Positions 1 through 5,673 of a stretch of 6,108 nucleotides of DNA are shown here, piece by piece. A program made the translations under genes and the position numbers. The DNA comes from Hyphomicrobiales bacterium (GTDB taxonomy: Bacteria; Pseudomonadota; Alphaproteobacteria; Rhizobiales; Afifellaceae). Below the pieces are notes generated by a model that saw nothing but the letters and a program-made list of their open reading frames with translations, was not told the origin of the DNA and searched no databases. The first letter of the stretch is position 1. Each line of letters begins with the position of its first letter. The stretch is from NCBI GenBank assembly GCA_013812985.1, contig JACCSN010000518.1, positions 1 through 6,108 of the forward strand. Reading direction: 5' to 3'.

Positions 1-794
1 ACGGCGATCGAGCCGGTCACGGCGAGGTGGCTGATCACCGCCTTCAGGAGCCGGAACAGCCCCAGCGCGCCGGGCCGCCCGCCATAGACCTCCGCCAGCC
101 GGCGGATGAGCCGGACCGCTTCCCACAAGACGAAGAGCACGTCGACGAAGGCGCGCGGGCTGACCGCGGTAACGACGGAGACACGCCGCGCCGCCGCCGA
201 CGCCAGCACCTTGGCGCGGGCGTCGAGCTCGGCGAGCAGATCGCGCTCGGCAAGCACAAGCAAGTCGCGGCCGTCGATGATCTCGCCGAGATGGGCGCCG
301 ACCAGCCGGCGGGCTTTCGCCGTATCGGCTCGGTTGCTGTACAGCGCAAGGAGCGCGCGCACGGAAGCGACGGCGGCGTCGCGGTCGTTGCGGAGCGCGG
401 CGTCGTCGCTCTCCAGACGCAATCGCGCGATGTGCTTCAGGCGGAACAGGCCCGCGAGTTCGCGTCCGACGAGGGCCAGCACGGCCAGCACGAACAGGGC
501 GATCAGCGCCAGGCCGAGCCAGCCCAGCCAATCGGCGCGGGCGAACAGGTCGCGCAGCAGCGAATCCAGCGCGACGCCAACAGCCAACGAGAGCAAAGCC
601 GCGCCCGTGGACAGCGCCAGCGCGCCCCAGCGGACGCCGCGCCGGCGCGGATGGGCGATCGCCTCGACGGCCTTGTGCGCCCCGGCAGCCTCCGGCTCCA
701 GCGCCTCGATCGCCGCGTCCTCGACCGGCTCCACGGCCGGATCGTCCAGCCGGAAGGCGCCCGGCAACCGCGGCTCCGTCCGGACCGCGCTCAT
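1..794 (-). CDS. ycjF: YcjF-like (TIGR01620/DUF697) inner-membrane protein, C-terminus beyond the window
   Basis: Seen: an open minus-strand frame of 264 complete codons runs from an ATG at 794 off the left edge with no stop. The N-terminal ~50 residues are acidic and proline/alanine rich and end in a basic HPRRRGVRW stretch. Two hydrophobic membrane segments follow, at about residues 57-78 and 89-110. After them comes a charged helical region (RLKHIARLRLES...) and the start of a conserved C-terminal domain (SVVTAVSPRAFVDVL at about 206-220). Known: this layout is that of YcjF/TIGR01620 proteins, inner-membrane proteins of about 350 residues encoded next to YcjX, so roughly the last quarter is missing here. 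Context: the ATG overlaps the ycjX stop as ATGA (791-794), which indicates translational coupling; GGGGA lies 9 bases upstream of the start. Its biochemical role is not established. The family call is fairly secure because of the neighbour and the two-helix topology. Confidence 0.85.
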   Translation of the reverse strand, partial: MSAVRTEPRLPGAFRLDDPAVEPVEDAAIEALEPEAAGAHKAVEAIAHPRRRGVRWGALALSTGAALLSLAVGVALDSLLRDLFARADWLGWLGLALIALFVLAVLALVGRELAGLFRLKHIARLRLESDDAALRNDRDAAVASVRALLALYSNRADTAKARRLVGAHLGEIIDGRDLLVLAERDLLAELDARAKVLASAAARRVSVVTAVSPRAFVDVLFVLWEAVRLIRRLAEVYGGRPGALGLFRLLKAVISHLAVTGSIA

Positions 795-2287
795 CTCAGC
801 TTGTCCCCGATAAGATACTGGAGCGTCTGGTCGAGGCGGATATGCGGCAGCGACAAGGTCACGCCCTCCGCGGTGCGTTCCAGGAGCGGCGGCCGAAAAC
901 GCAGGAACCGGAGCGCAAGCGCCTCGGCACGGTCCTCAACCGAAACATCCGGCTCTTCGAATATTGTTTCCGGATCCTTCGGCAAGTCGCCGGGAAAAAA
1001 TGCGATTTCCGTCTCGCCGTCATAGGTCTCGCTGCCGACCTTCTCGCCCGCGATAGGCACGCCGGAGATCGCCGGCAGCTTGTCGCCGCCGCGCGTCACC
1101 GTCACCTCCCGCGTGGCGCGGACGGCGGCGAGCGGCACGACGCGCACCTCCGCGCCGGCGAACTGGGCGCGCTCCGCCGCCCGCCGCGTCAGCCGCTGCA
1201 GGAGCTTGGCCAGGTTGTCATGGTCGGAATGGTGGACATGGTCCGCCTTGGTCGCGGCGAACAGGATGCGGTCGATGCGGCGGGTGAGGATGGAGCGCAG
1301 CCAGCTGGCGCGCCCCGGCCGGAAGGCGGACAGGACATCGGCCAGCGCGGTTTCCAGATCGCGAAGCGCCGCCGGCCCGGCGTTCAGCGCGGCGAGGGTG
1401 TCGACCAGGACGATCTGCCGGTCAAGCCTGGCAAAATGATCGCGGAAAAACGGCTTCACCACGTGCGTCTTGTAGGCTTCGTAGCGCCGCTCCATCATCG
1501 CGGCGAGCGTCTCCCTGCCGCCCTGGTGGTCGGCCGCCAAATCGAGAGGCGCGAAGGTGAGGGCGGGGGAGCCCTCCAGGTCGCCGGGCATCAGGAAGCG
1601 CCCCGGCGGCAGCATGGAAAGCGCGTGCTCGTCGGCGCGGGCGGCGCGGAGGTAGCGGGTGAACGCGTCGGCGAGCGCGCGCGCCACATCCTCATCCGCC
1701 GGGCCGGCCGGATCGGCCTTCCCCCGCGCATCGTGCCAATCGGCGGCGAGAGCGGCGCGCTGCGGCTCCCGCGACAGCGCAAGCGCCTCCGCCGACCAAT
1801 CCGCGTAGGTTTTTCGCATGAGCGCCAGGTCGAGCAGCCATTCGCCGGGGTAATCGACGATGTCGAGATTGAGCCGGCCACGGCCGAGCGTGCGCTTCAA
1901 GGTCCGGGCGGATTCGTATTCGATGACGATTCTGAGCTCGCTGATGCGGCGCGTCGAGCGCGGCCACACCCGCTTGTCGACGAGGTCGCGCACATGCGCC
2001 TCGTAATCGAAGCGCGGCACGTCGTCGTCCGGCTGCGGCATCAGCCGCGCTTCCACGAGCCGCCCTTGCGCGAAGGCCTCGAAGAGCGGCAGCCGCCCGC
2101 CATGGATGAGGTTATGGACGAGCGCGGTGATGAAAACCGTCTTGCCCGCCCGGGACAGCCCGGTGACGCCGAGCCGCACCGTCGGCGTGCCGCCGCCGAA
2201 GACCGTGTCGAGCGCATTGTCGACGGCGATCCTCGCCTCGTCCGTGATCGTCGCAATGGCCGGCAATCCGCTCTCCCCCGCGCCCAT
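791..2287 (-). CDS. ycjX: YcjX-like P-loop NTPase (DUF463 family)
   Basis: Seen: 498 residues, close to the usual size of the family. Walker A is GLSRAGKT at residues 43-50 inside the family signature RLGVTGLSRAGKTVF. A G3-like segment LDIVDYPGEW lies at 141-150. A second hydrophobic strand ends in LVDT (294-297). A guanine-specificity-like motif TKAD lies at 346-349, and the C-terminus carries the typical HIRLDQ...LIGDKL ending (482-497). Known: YcjX proteins are GTP-binding P-loop proteins, and in enterobacteria the gene belongs to the PspF-controlled phage-shock regulon with ycjF. Inference: it is probably a cytoplasmic nucleotide switch working with the membrane protein encoded next, whose ATG overlaps this stop. 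Start: the ATG at 2287 has no clear Shine-Dalgarno sequence. A TTG at 2266 (Leu8) is preceded by GGGGGAG six bases upstream, so the true protein may be seven residues shorter. Confidence 0.93.
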   Translation of the reverse strand: MGAGESGLPAIATITDEARIAVDNALDTVFGGGTPTVRLGVTGLSRAGKTVFITALVHNLIHGGRLPLFEAFAQGRLVEARLMPQPDDDVPRFDYEAHVRDLVDKRVWPRSTRRISELRIVIEYESARTLKRTLGRGRLNLDIVDYPGEWLLDLALMRKTYADWSAEALALSREPQRAALAADWHDARGKADPAGPADEDVARALADAFTRYLRAARADEHALSMLPPGRFLMPGDLEGSPALTFAPLDLAADHQGGRETLAAMMERRYEAYKTHVVKPFFRDHFARLDRQIVLVDTLAALNAGPAALRDLETALADVLSAFRPGRASWLRSILTRRIDRILFAATKADHVHHSDHDNLAKLLQRLTRRAAERAQFAGAEVRVVPLAAVRATREVTVTRGGDKLPAISGVPIAGEKVGSETYDGETEIAFFPGDLPKDPETIFEEPDVSVEDRAEALALRFLRFRPPLLERTAEGVTLSLPHIRLDQTLQYLIGDKLR

Positions 2288-2303
2288 ATGGGAGAGAAGC
2301 GCG

Positions 2304-2318
2304 CGGCCTTAAAGGCCG
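2304..2318. repeat. short palindrome between sixA-like gene and ycjX
   Basis: Seen: a 15-base inverted repeat, CGGCCTT-A-AAGGCCG, lies in the 32-base gap between the phosphatase stop and the ycjX start. In RNA it could form a five-base-pair GC stem with a five-base loop. No T-run follows on either strand, so it does not look like a classic intrinsic terminator. It could weakly punctuate or stabilise the shared message, or be chance in GC-rich DNA. Confidence 0.3.
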
Positions 2319-2319
2319 G

Positions 2320-2841
2320 CTACCCCTCGCTCTCGTCTTCGCCCGTCGTAAGAAAGCCCGCAAGCACCGCCGCGCCCGGCCTCAAATCAGCCCAGGCGCC
2401 CTCGAAATCGAGGATGGCGAGAGCCGCGGTCGGGAAGCGTGTGGCCATGCTGGTCGCCGCCGCGCTGTCCGGCTCGGCGGCCAGCGCGACCGCGGTCGCC
2501 TGGATCGTCGGATTATGGCCGATGAGAAGGAGCGAAGGCGCCTCGCCGCCTTCGGCGCGAAGGATGTCCAGATACGTATCGCCCGCTTCATAAAGCTCGC
2601 GCAGGAACCGCATCTCCGGCTCGTCGCCGGTCGCCGCCTGAACCGCGTCCCAGGTCTCGCGCGTCCGCTGGGATGTCGAACAGAGGACGAGGTCGATCGC
2701 CTTCCGGCGTTCGGCGAGGGCGCGGCCGGCATCGGCGGCGGCGTTCCGCCCGCGCTTGGAAAGCTGGCGGTCGTGATCGCCTTTGCCCCCCTTTCCGGAG
2801 CGCTCGGCCTTGGCGTGTCTGAGAAGCAGAAGTCGCGGCAT
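2320..2841 (-). CDS. SixA-like histidine phosphatase (phosphoglycerate-mutase fold)
   Basis: Seen: 173 residues from the chosen start. The catalytic RHA motif sits right at the N-terminus (LLLLRHAKAE, His9). It is followed by LSKRG (27-31), a second conserved arginine in STSQRTRET (Arg59), the acidic LRELYEA segment (Glu82 region) and the second catalytic histidine in LLIGHNP (His109). This is the complete set for the branch-2 histidine phosphatase superfamily in the small SixA-type size class. Known: E. coli SixA removes phosphate from phosphohistidine proteins such as the PTS component NPr or histidine-kinase HPt domains. The substrate here cannot be read from sequence. Start: the ATG at 2841 (AGG four bases upstream) puts the motif where the family has it. 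An in-frame ATG at 2865 would add eight residues. Context: first gene of a probable sixA-ycjX-ycjF unit; no signal peptide, so cytoplasmic. Confidence 0.9.
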   Translation of the reverse strand: MPRLLLLRHAKAERSGKGGKGDHDRQLSKRGRNAAADAGRALAERRKAIDLVLCSTSQRTRETWDAVQAATGDEPEMRFLRELYEAGDTYLDILRAEGGEAPSLLLIGHNPTIQATAVALAAEPDSAAATSMATRFPTAALAILDFEGAWADLRPGAAVLAGFLTTGEDESEG

Positions 2842-2929
2842 GTAGCCTGCGTAACGGGCCGCCATCGAACTCGCAAGTCCAGAGCTTGCAGCGTATGAAA
2901 CAATGCGGGTTTAACCTATCTAGGCGCTC
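2842..2929. promoter_or_regulatory. divergent spacer with candidate toxin-antitoxin promoter and operator
   Basis: Seen: an 88-base spacer between the minus-strand phosphatase gene and the plus-strand antitoxin gene, AT-richer than its flanks. For the plus strand a weak candidate promoter is TTGCAG (2886-2891) and TTTAAC (2910-2915), 18 bases apart. An inverted repeat GCAAG-N7-CTTGC (2873-2889) overlaps the candidate -35 and could be the binding site for the autoregulating antitoxin. An AGG at 2922-2924 lies five bases before the antitoxin ATG. Inference: toxin-antitoxin operons are usually repressed by their own antitoxin, which suits an operator here, but the arms are only five bases long. 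I saw no convincing promoter for the leftward genes, although one must lie here or within the antitoxin gene. Confidence 0.3.
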
Positions 2930-3157
2930 ATGAACGCACGATTGAAAGAATTGCTGGACCGGGCCGCGGGCTGGCCGGAGCAGGCGCAATTCGACCTGTT
3001 GCAAGCAGGCTTGGAGATCGAAGCGGAGCAGGGCGCCTATCGGGCGACCGCCGGCGAGCTGAGATCGATCGATGAAGCGTTGAAGCAGGTGAAGCGTGGG
3101 GAGCTCGCCTCCGCCGAGGAGGTCGAAGCAGCCTTCGCCAAATTTCGCCGGGCATGA
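2930..3157 (+). CDS. ParD-like type II antitoxin
   Basis: Seen: 75 residues, highly charged and helical. The N-terminal part has MNARLKELLDRAAGWP and then QFDLLQAGLEIEAEQ (about 20-34). The C-terminal part is ELRSIDEALKQVKRGELAS (48-66) followed by EEVEAAFAKFRR. Known: small proteins with an IDEAL..V..GE.A..EEVEA.F...R tail are encoded just before ParE-type toxins in many rhizobia and relatives. The N-terminal half normally binds DNA and dimerises, and the C-terminal half wraps around the toxin. Context: its TGA overlaps the downstream ATG (ATGA, 3154-3157), the usual coupled antitoxin-first order. Odd: the partner toxin has an early stop codon, so this gene may now be a lone antitoxin. If still made, it could autorepress or neutralise related toxins encoded elsewhere. 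Family assignment is by pattern, not by alignment. Confidence 0.8.
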   Translation: MNARLKELLDRAAGWPEQAQFDLLQAGLEIEAEQGAYRATAGELRSIDEALKQVKRGELASAEEVEAAFAKFRRA

Positions 3158-3447
3158 AGGTTGAGTAATTCAGGCGCGCGCTTGCCGACCTGGATGAGAT
3201 TTCCGCTTACTACTTGGTCAATGCGAGCCCGGAAGTCGCTTCCCGCATCGAGGAGCGCGTTCGGACCGTGATCCTGCGGATCAGCAACGCGCCGGAGAGC
3301 GCTCGATCGGTCGAGCAAAGGCCGAGCGGACGGGTTGTGCCGCTCGGACGCTACCCATTCCAGCTGTTCTATCGGGTCGATGCCGACGGAATAACGGTCT
3401 TGCACATCCGGCATAGCTCGCGCCGGCCCTGGGTGTCTGGATATTGA
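3154..3447 (+). pseudogene. ParE-family toxin gene broken by a TAA stop at codon 5
   Basis: Seen: from the ATG at 3154 (overlapping the antitoxin TGA) the frame reads MKVE, then TAA at 3166-3168, then continues in the same frame as FRRALADLDEISAYY and stays open to a TGA at 3445-3447. Counting the stop as one residue gives 97 residues, the normal size of ParE. The core is well preserved: the basic N-terminal helix (RRALADLDEI), RVVPLGRYPFQLFYRV (about 65-80) and the family's C-terminal HIRHSSRRPW (86-95). Known: ParE/RelE-fold toxins poison DNA gyrase or mRNA. Inference: one base change, for example TAT or TAC (Tyr) to TAA, is enough to explain the lesion. There is no frameshift and little further decay, so the event looks recent. 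A TTG at 3214 could restart translation but would delete the first 20 residues, including the first helix. Sequencing error is the main alternative. Confidence 0.82.
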
Positions 3448-3474
3448 ATCCTTTTTCCATTGTCCGGCTAATAC

Positions 3475-3852
3475 CTAAAGCCCGGGTCCGGGAATCTCGT
3501 CCGCCGCCGGCTCCCAAAGCTCGATCGGGTTGCCTTCCGGATCGTGGATGCGCGCGAACCTGCCGACCTCGGAATCCCATTCCGACCGGGTCTCCGCCGC
3601 GATGCCGGCCGCCCTGAGCTGCCGGAGCATGGCGTCGAGGTCCCGCACCCGGAAATTGATCATCCATTGCTGCTCCGGCCGGCTGAAATAATCCGTGCTT
3701 TCGCGGAACGGCGCGAACACGGTCGGCCCCGCCTCCTGCCGCCAGACCGCGTCGTCGACGTCGATGCCGAGGTGGGTCGCGTACCAGCAGCTCAAGGTTT
3801 TCGGATCGCGGGCCCGGAAGAACATTCCGCCGATGCCGGTGACTTTTTCCAA
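3475..3852 (-). CDS. VOC-superfamily (glyoxalase/bleomycin-resistance fold) protein
   Basis: Seen: 125 residues, the standard size of a single VOC domain with two beta-alpha-beta-beta-beta modules. Module one has GIGGMFFRARDP (6-17) and WYATHLGIDV (23-32). Module two has WMINFRVRDLDAMLRQLRAAG (63-83) and the hallmark FARIHDPEGNPIELWEP (99-115). Glu111 in IELWE sits where these enzymes carry their last metal-binding glutamate. The histidine commonly found on the first strand is not visible; that place reads GG. Known: the fold covers glyoxalase I, dioxygenases, fosfomycin and bleomycin resistance proteins and many of unknown function; nothing here selects among them. Start: TTG at 3852, seven bases after GGGGAG; no in-frame ATG lies near the expected N-terminus. 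Context: a single cytoplasmic gene, convergent with the broken toxin (27-base gap) and divergent from the nucleotidyltransferase. Confidence 0.88.
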   Translation of the reverse strand: MEKVTGIGGMFFRARDPKTLSCWYATHLGIDVDDAVWRQEAGPTVFAPFRESTDYFSRPEQQWMINFRVRDLDAMLRQLRAAGIAAETRSEWDSEVGRFARIHDPEGNPIELWEPAADEIPGPGL

Positions 3853-3859
3853 GCAGGCT

Positions 3860-3865
3860 CTCCCC
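3860..3865 (-). promoter_or_regulatory. Shine-Dalgarno that fixes the TTG start of the VOC gene
   Basis: On the minus strand GGGGAG is followed by seven bases and then TTG (3852-3850). No in-frame ATG or GTG lies close by, and the family's first beta strand begins a few residues later, so this site decides the start. Confidence 0.6.
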
Positions 3866-3949
3866 TTTCCATGGAGGCAAGCATACAGCTACTGGGATCG
3901 CGAGGAACCCACGCGCGTCGCGCCCCGTTCAAAGGTGGCTTACGTTTTC

Positions 3950-3953
3950 GAGG
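3950..3953 (+). promoter_or_regulatory. Shine-Dalgarno that fixes the TTG start of the nucleotidyltransferase gene
   Basis: GAGG is followed by the six-base spacer TTCTTC and then TTG (3960-3962). The protein has no internal methionine before the catalytic region, so the TTG with this well-spaced site is the best start. Confidence 0.55.
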
Positions 3954-3959
3954 TTCTTC

Positions 3960-4739
3960 TTGGCGCCGCCGCCCACGCCTTCCTTGATCGACGCTTCCGA
4001 AACGGCGCCGGCCCCGGCATCTGCCAGCGCCCACGGTTTCTACGCCGGCGCACTCGAGATACTTTGCGCCAGCGGCATCCCGTTCCTGATCGCCGGCACT
4101 TATGCGCTGAACGCCTATACGGGGCTTCGCCGCCAGACCAAGGACATCGACGTCTTCTGCAAGCCGGGCGATTACCCCAGAATCCTGCATCTGTTCCAGG
4201 AGCAGGGTTACACGCCGGAGATCGAGGACGAACGCTGGATCGCCAAGGTCCGCCAGGGCGCGGACTTCTTCGACGTGATCTTCAATTCCACTGCCGGCGT
4301 GACGCCGGTCAGCGACGCCTGGTTCACCGAAGAGCGCGAGGCCGAGATTTTCGGCCATACGGTGCGCATCCTGCCGCCGACCGAGTTCGTCTGGTCGAAA
4401 GCCTTCGTGCAGAACCGGGAGCGCTTTGACGGCGCCGATATCTGCCATGTGATGCTGAAGGAGCACGACAATATCGACTGGCGGCGCCTGCTCACTTACA
4501 TGGAGCAATATTGGGAGGTGCTCCTCGTGCACATCCTGAACTTCCGCTTCGTCTACCCGACCGAGCGCCACCGCCTGCCGGCATGGCTGATGGACGAGCT
4601 CCTCGACCGGCTCAAGCTGCAGGACGGGCTGCCGGTGCCGCAGACCCGCATCTGCCGGGGCCGGATGTTCTCGCGGACCGATTACCTGATCGACGTCCAG
4701 GAATGGGGGTTCGCCGACATCGCCGGGGACGCGATCTGA
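3960..4739 (+). CDS. Nucleotidyltransferase-fold protein, target unknown
   Basis: Seen: 259 residues. The first ~25 are a proline/alanine/serine-rich tail. The nucleotidyltransferase core begins with helix HGFYAGALEILCASG (25-39) and the signature PFLIAGTYALNAYTG (41-55). It continues RRQTKDIDVF (57-66), where Asp62 and Asp64 are the expected metal-binding pair, and a third acid, Asp105, lies in DFFDVIF. A helical part follows, with SKAFVQNRERFDGADICH (146-163), of the K...R...D..D type seen after the core in AbiEii-like and related enzymes. Known: proteins with this core transfer a nucleoside monophosphate from NTP to RNA, protein or small molecules. No HEPN or other toxin domain is visible. 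Context: its TGA overlaps the ATG of the metallophosphoesterase by one base (TGATG), implying coupled expression. Inference: it may modify something that the phosphoesterase reverses. It could instead be a housekeeping orphan; the fold is likely, the function open. Confidence 0.8.
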   Translation: MAPPPTPSLIDASETAPAPASASAHGFYAGALEILCASGIPFLIAGTYALNAYTGLRRQTKDIDVFCKPGDYPRILHLFQEQGYTPEIEDERWIAKVRQGADFFDVIFNSTAGVTPVSDAWFTEEREAEIFGHTVRILPPTEFVWSKAFVQNRERFDGADICHVMLKEHDNIDWRRLLTYMEQYWEVLLVHILNFRFVYPTERHRLPAWLMDELLDRLKLQDGLPVPQTRICRGRMFSRTDYLIDVQEWGFADIAGDAI

Positions 4740-5461
4740 TGTCTGAGGGCACGGCTCGCCTTCGGGTCGCCGCGATCGGCGACCTGCATGTCGGTGACGC
4801 CGCACGGCATCCCTGCCGCGAGCTCTTCAGCGACATCGCGCAGAACGCCGACGTGCTGGCGCTCTGCGGCGACCTCACCAACCTCGGCTCGGTGAAGGAG
4901 GCGGAGATTCTGGCCGAGGATCTGGCCGGATGCCCGCTTCCCAAGGTGGGCGTTCTCGGCAACCATGATTATGAGTGCGATTGCGTCGAGAAGGTTTCCG
5001 AGATCCTGCGCCAGGCCGGGCTCCTTCTCCTGGAGGGGCAGGCGACCGAGATCGACGGCGTCTCCTTCGTCGGCGCGAAGGGCTTCGCCGGCGGCTTCGG
5101 CCGCTATCTGCTCAGCTCGTTCGGGGAGGCGGCCACCAAGGCCTTCGTCGCGGAAGGGGTGCAGGAGGCGCTCCGACTGGAGAACGCGATGCGCAGCGCC
5201 AAGTCGCACCGGGTGCTCGTCATCCTGCATTACGCGCCGATCGTCGACACCGTCCAGGGCGAACCGGTCGAGATCTTTCCGTTCCTCGGCTCGTCGCGTC
5301 TGGCGGAGACGATCGACCGGTTCCCGGTGAACGCGATCGTTCATGGCCACGCCCATCACGGCGCCTTCGAAGGCCGCACGCCGGGCGGCATCCCGGTTTT
5401 CAACGTGGCGATCCAGATCGCCAAGCCAGGCAACCGGCCGTATCACCTGCTGGAGCTTTAG
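4739..5461 (+). CDS. Calcineurin-like metallophosphoesterase (Icc-like)
   Basis: Seen: 240 residues with all five metal-site motifs in order: GDLHVGD (Asp15, His17), CGDLTN (Asp45), GNHD (Asn75, His76), LHYAP (His164) and VHGHAHHG (His204, His206). There is no signal peptide or membrane segment, so it should act in the cytoplasm. Known: calcineurin-like enzymes use two metal ions to cleave phosphomonoesters or phosphodiesters, including cyclic nucleotides, nucleotidylated compounds and nucleic acids; the motifs do not fix the substrate. The segment at 111-152 (VGAKGFAGGFG and a following charged helix) looks like a family-specific insert between the core motifs and may shape the substrate site. 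Start: ATG at 4739, overlapping the upstream TGA by one base, with GGGGA nine bases upstream. Longer in-frame starts would read back through the nucleotidyltransferase gene and are not believable. It ends 24 bases before the intergenic repeat. Confidence 0.92.
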   Translation: MSEGTARLRVAAIGDLHVGDAARHPCRELFSDIAQNADVLALCGDLTNLGSVKEAEILAEDLAGCPLPKVGVLGNHDYECDCVEKVSEILRQAGLLLLEGQATEIDGVSFVGAKGFAGGFGRYLLSSFGEAATKAFVAEGVQEALRLENAMRSAKSHRVLVILHYAPIVDTVQGEPVEIFPFLGSSRLAETIDRFPVNAIVHGHAHHGAFEGRTPGGIPVFNVAIQIAKPGNRPYHLLEL

Positions 5462-5485
5462 GCTCGGCTCTCCACTTTGCAGAAC

Positions 5486-5627
5486 TGTCATCCCGGAAGC
5501 CGCGCAGCGCCTGTCGGGACCCATAAACGCCGAGCTTCGCAAAGAATACACCTAGGTCCGCACCCACCTCCGGCACTTCGGAGTTTATGGATCCCGGCCT
5601 TGGCCTCGCGGCCAAACCGGGATGACA
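5486..5627. repeat. 142-base inverted-repeat intergenic element with internal hairpin
   Basis: Seen: the ends are a perfect 11-base inverted repeat, TGTCATCCCGG (5486-5496) and CCGGGATGACA (5617-5627). A second inner pair, CGGGACCCATAAAC (5515-5528) and GTTTATGGATCCCG (5583-5596), matches at 13 of 14 bases. The centre carries the perfect palindrome ACCTAGGT (5550-5557). The right arm holds its own hairpin TTGGCC-TCGC-GGCCAA (5600-5615). Known: short dispersed palindromes with TGTCATCCCGG...GGGATCCA-like edges are familiar between genes in several alphaproteobacterial genomes. Inference: two copies of such a unit face each other here, forming a long cruciform-capable element. Lying between the 3' ends of convergent genes, it may also serve as a bidirectional terminator or mRNA 3' stabiliser. 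No open frame with coding character is present in it. Confidence 0.8.
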
Positions 5628-5673
5628 ACACTGAAAATTCGCCGCTTCTCGCCTGATTGCCCCATGCGCCGGC

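Larger units (their letters stand above)
3853..3959. promoter_or_regulatory. divergent spacer between VOC gene and nucleotidyltransferase gene
   Basis: Seen: 107 bases that must hold the promoters of both flanking units if each has its own. On the minus strand a CTGTATGCT (extended -10-like, around 3885-3893) lies a short way upstream of the VOC start. No good -35 accompanies it. On the plus strand I find no convincing -35/-10 pair. No strong operator palindrome is visible. Confidence 0.25.

Noticed and set aside
27..1025. A 332-codon plus-strand open frame over the ycjF region
   Set aside because: Low-complexity Arg/Gln-rich product. The opposite strand gives a coherent two-helix membrane protein coupled to ycjX by ATGA.
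842..2593. A very long plus-strand open frame (583 codons) opposite ycjX and the phosphatase gene
   Set aside because: Its product is rich in Arg, Gly, Ala and Gln with no domain pattern, and it lies wholly antisense to two well-recognised genes. It is the usual mirror frame of GC-rich coding DNA.
4511..4738. An N-terminal extension of the metallophosphoesterase frame back to 4511
   Set aside because: The extension overlaps the nucleotidyltransferase C-terminus out of frame and reads as Pro/Arg/Ala-rich nonsense; the ATG at 4739 sits just before the first motif.
3792..4805. A 337-codon minus-strand frame opposite the nucleotidyltransferase gene
   Set aside because: It covers both the divergent spacer and a gene with a clear nucleotidyltransferase signature on the other strand; no domain visible.
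2930..5461. A single defence island joining the toxin-antitoxin remnant, VOC gene and nucleotidyltransferase/phosphoesterase pair
   Set aside because: The VOC gene is on the other strand and splits the group, no integrase, transposase or tRNA boundary is seen, and base composition does not shift visibly, so a joined island cannot be supported.
4682..5551. A 289-codon minus-strand frame opposite the metallophosphoesterase
   Set aside because: The plus strand has all metallophosphoesterase motifs in order; the antisense product shows none and runs into the repeat element.
5486..5627. The repeat as a CRISPR array or tRNA-like structure
   Set aside because: There are only two arms, in inverted not direct orientation, with no regular spacers and no cloverleaf.
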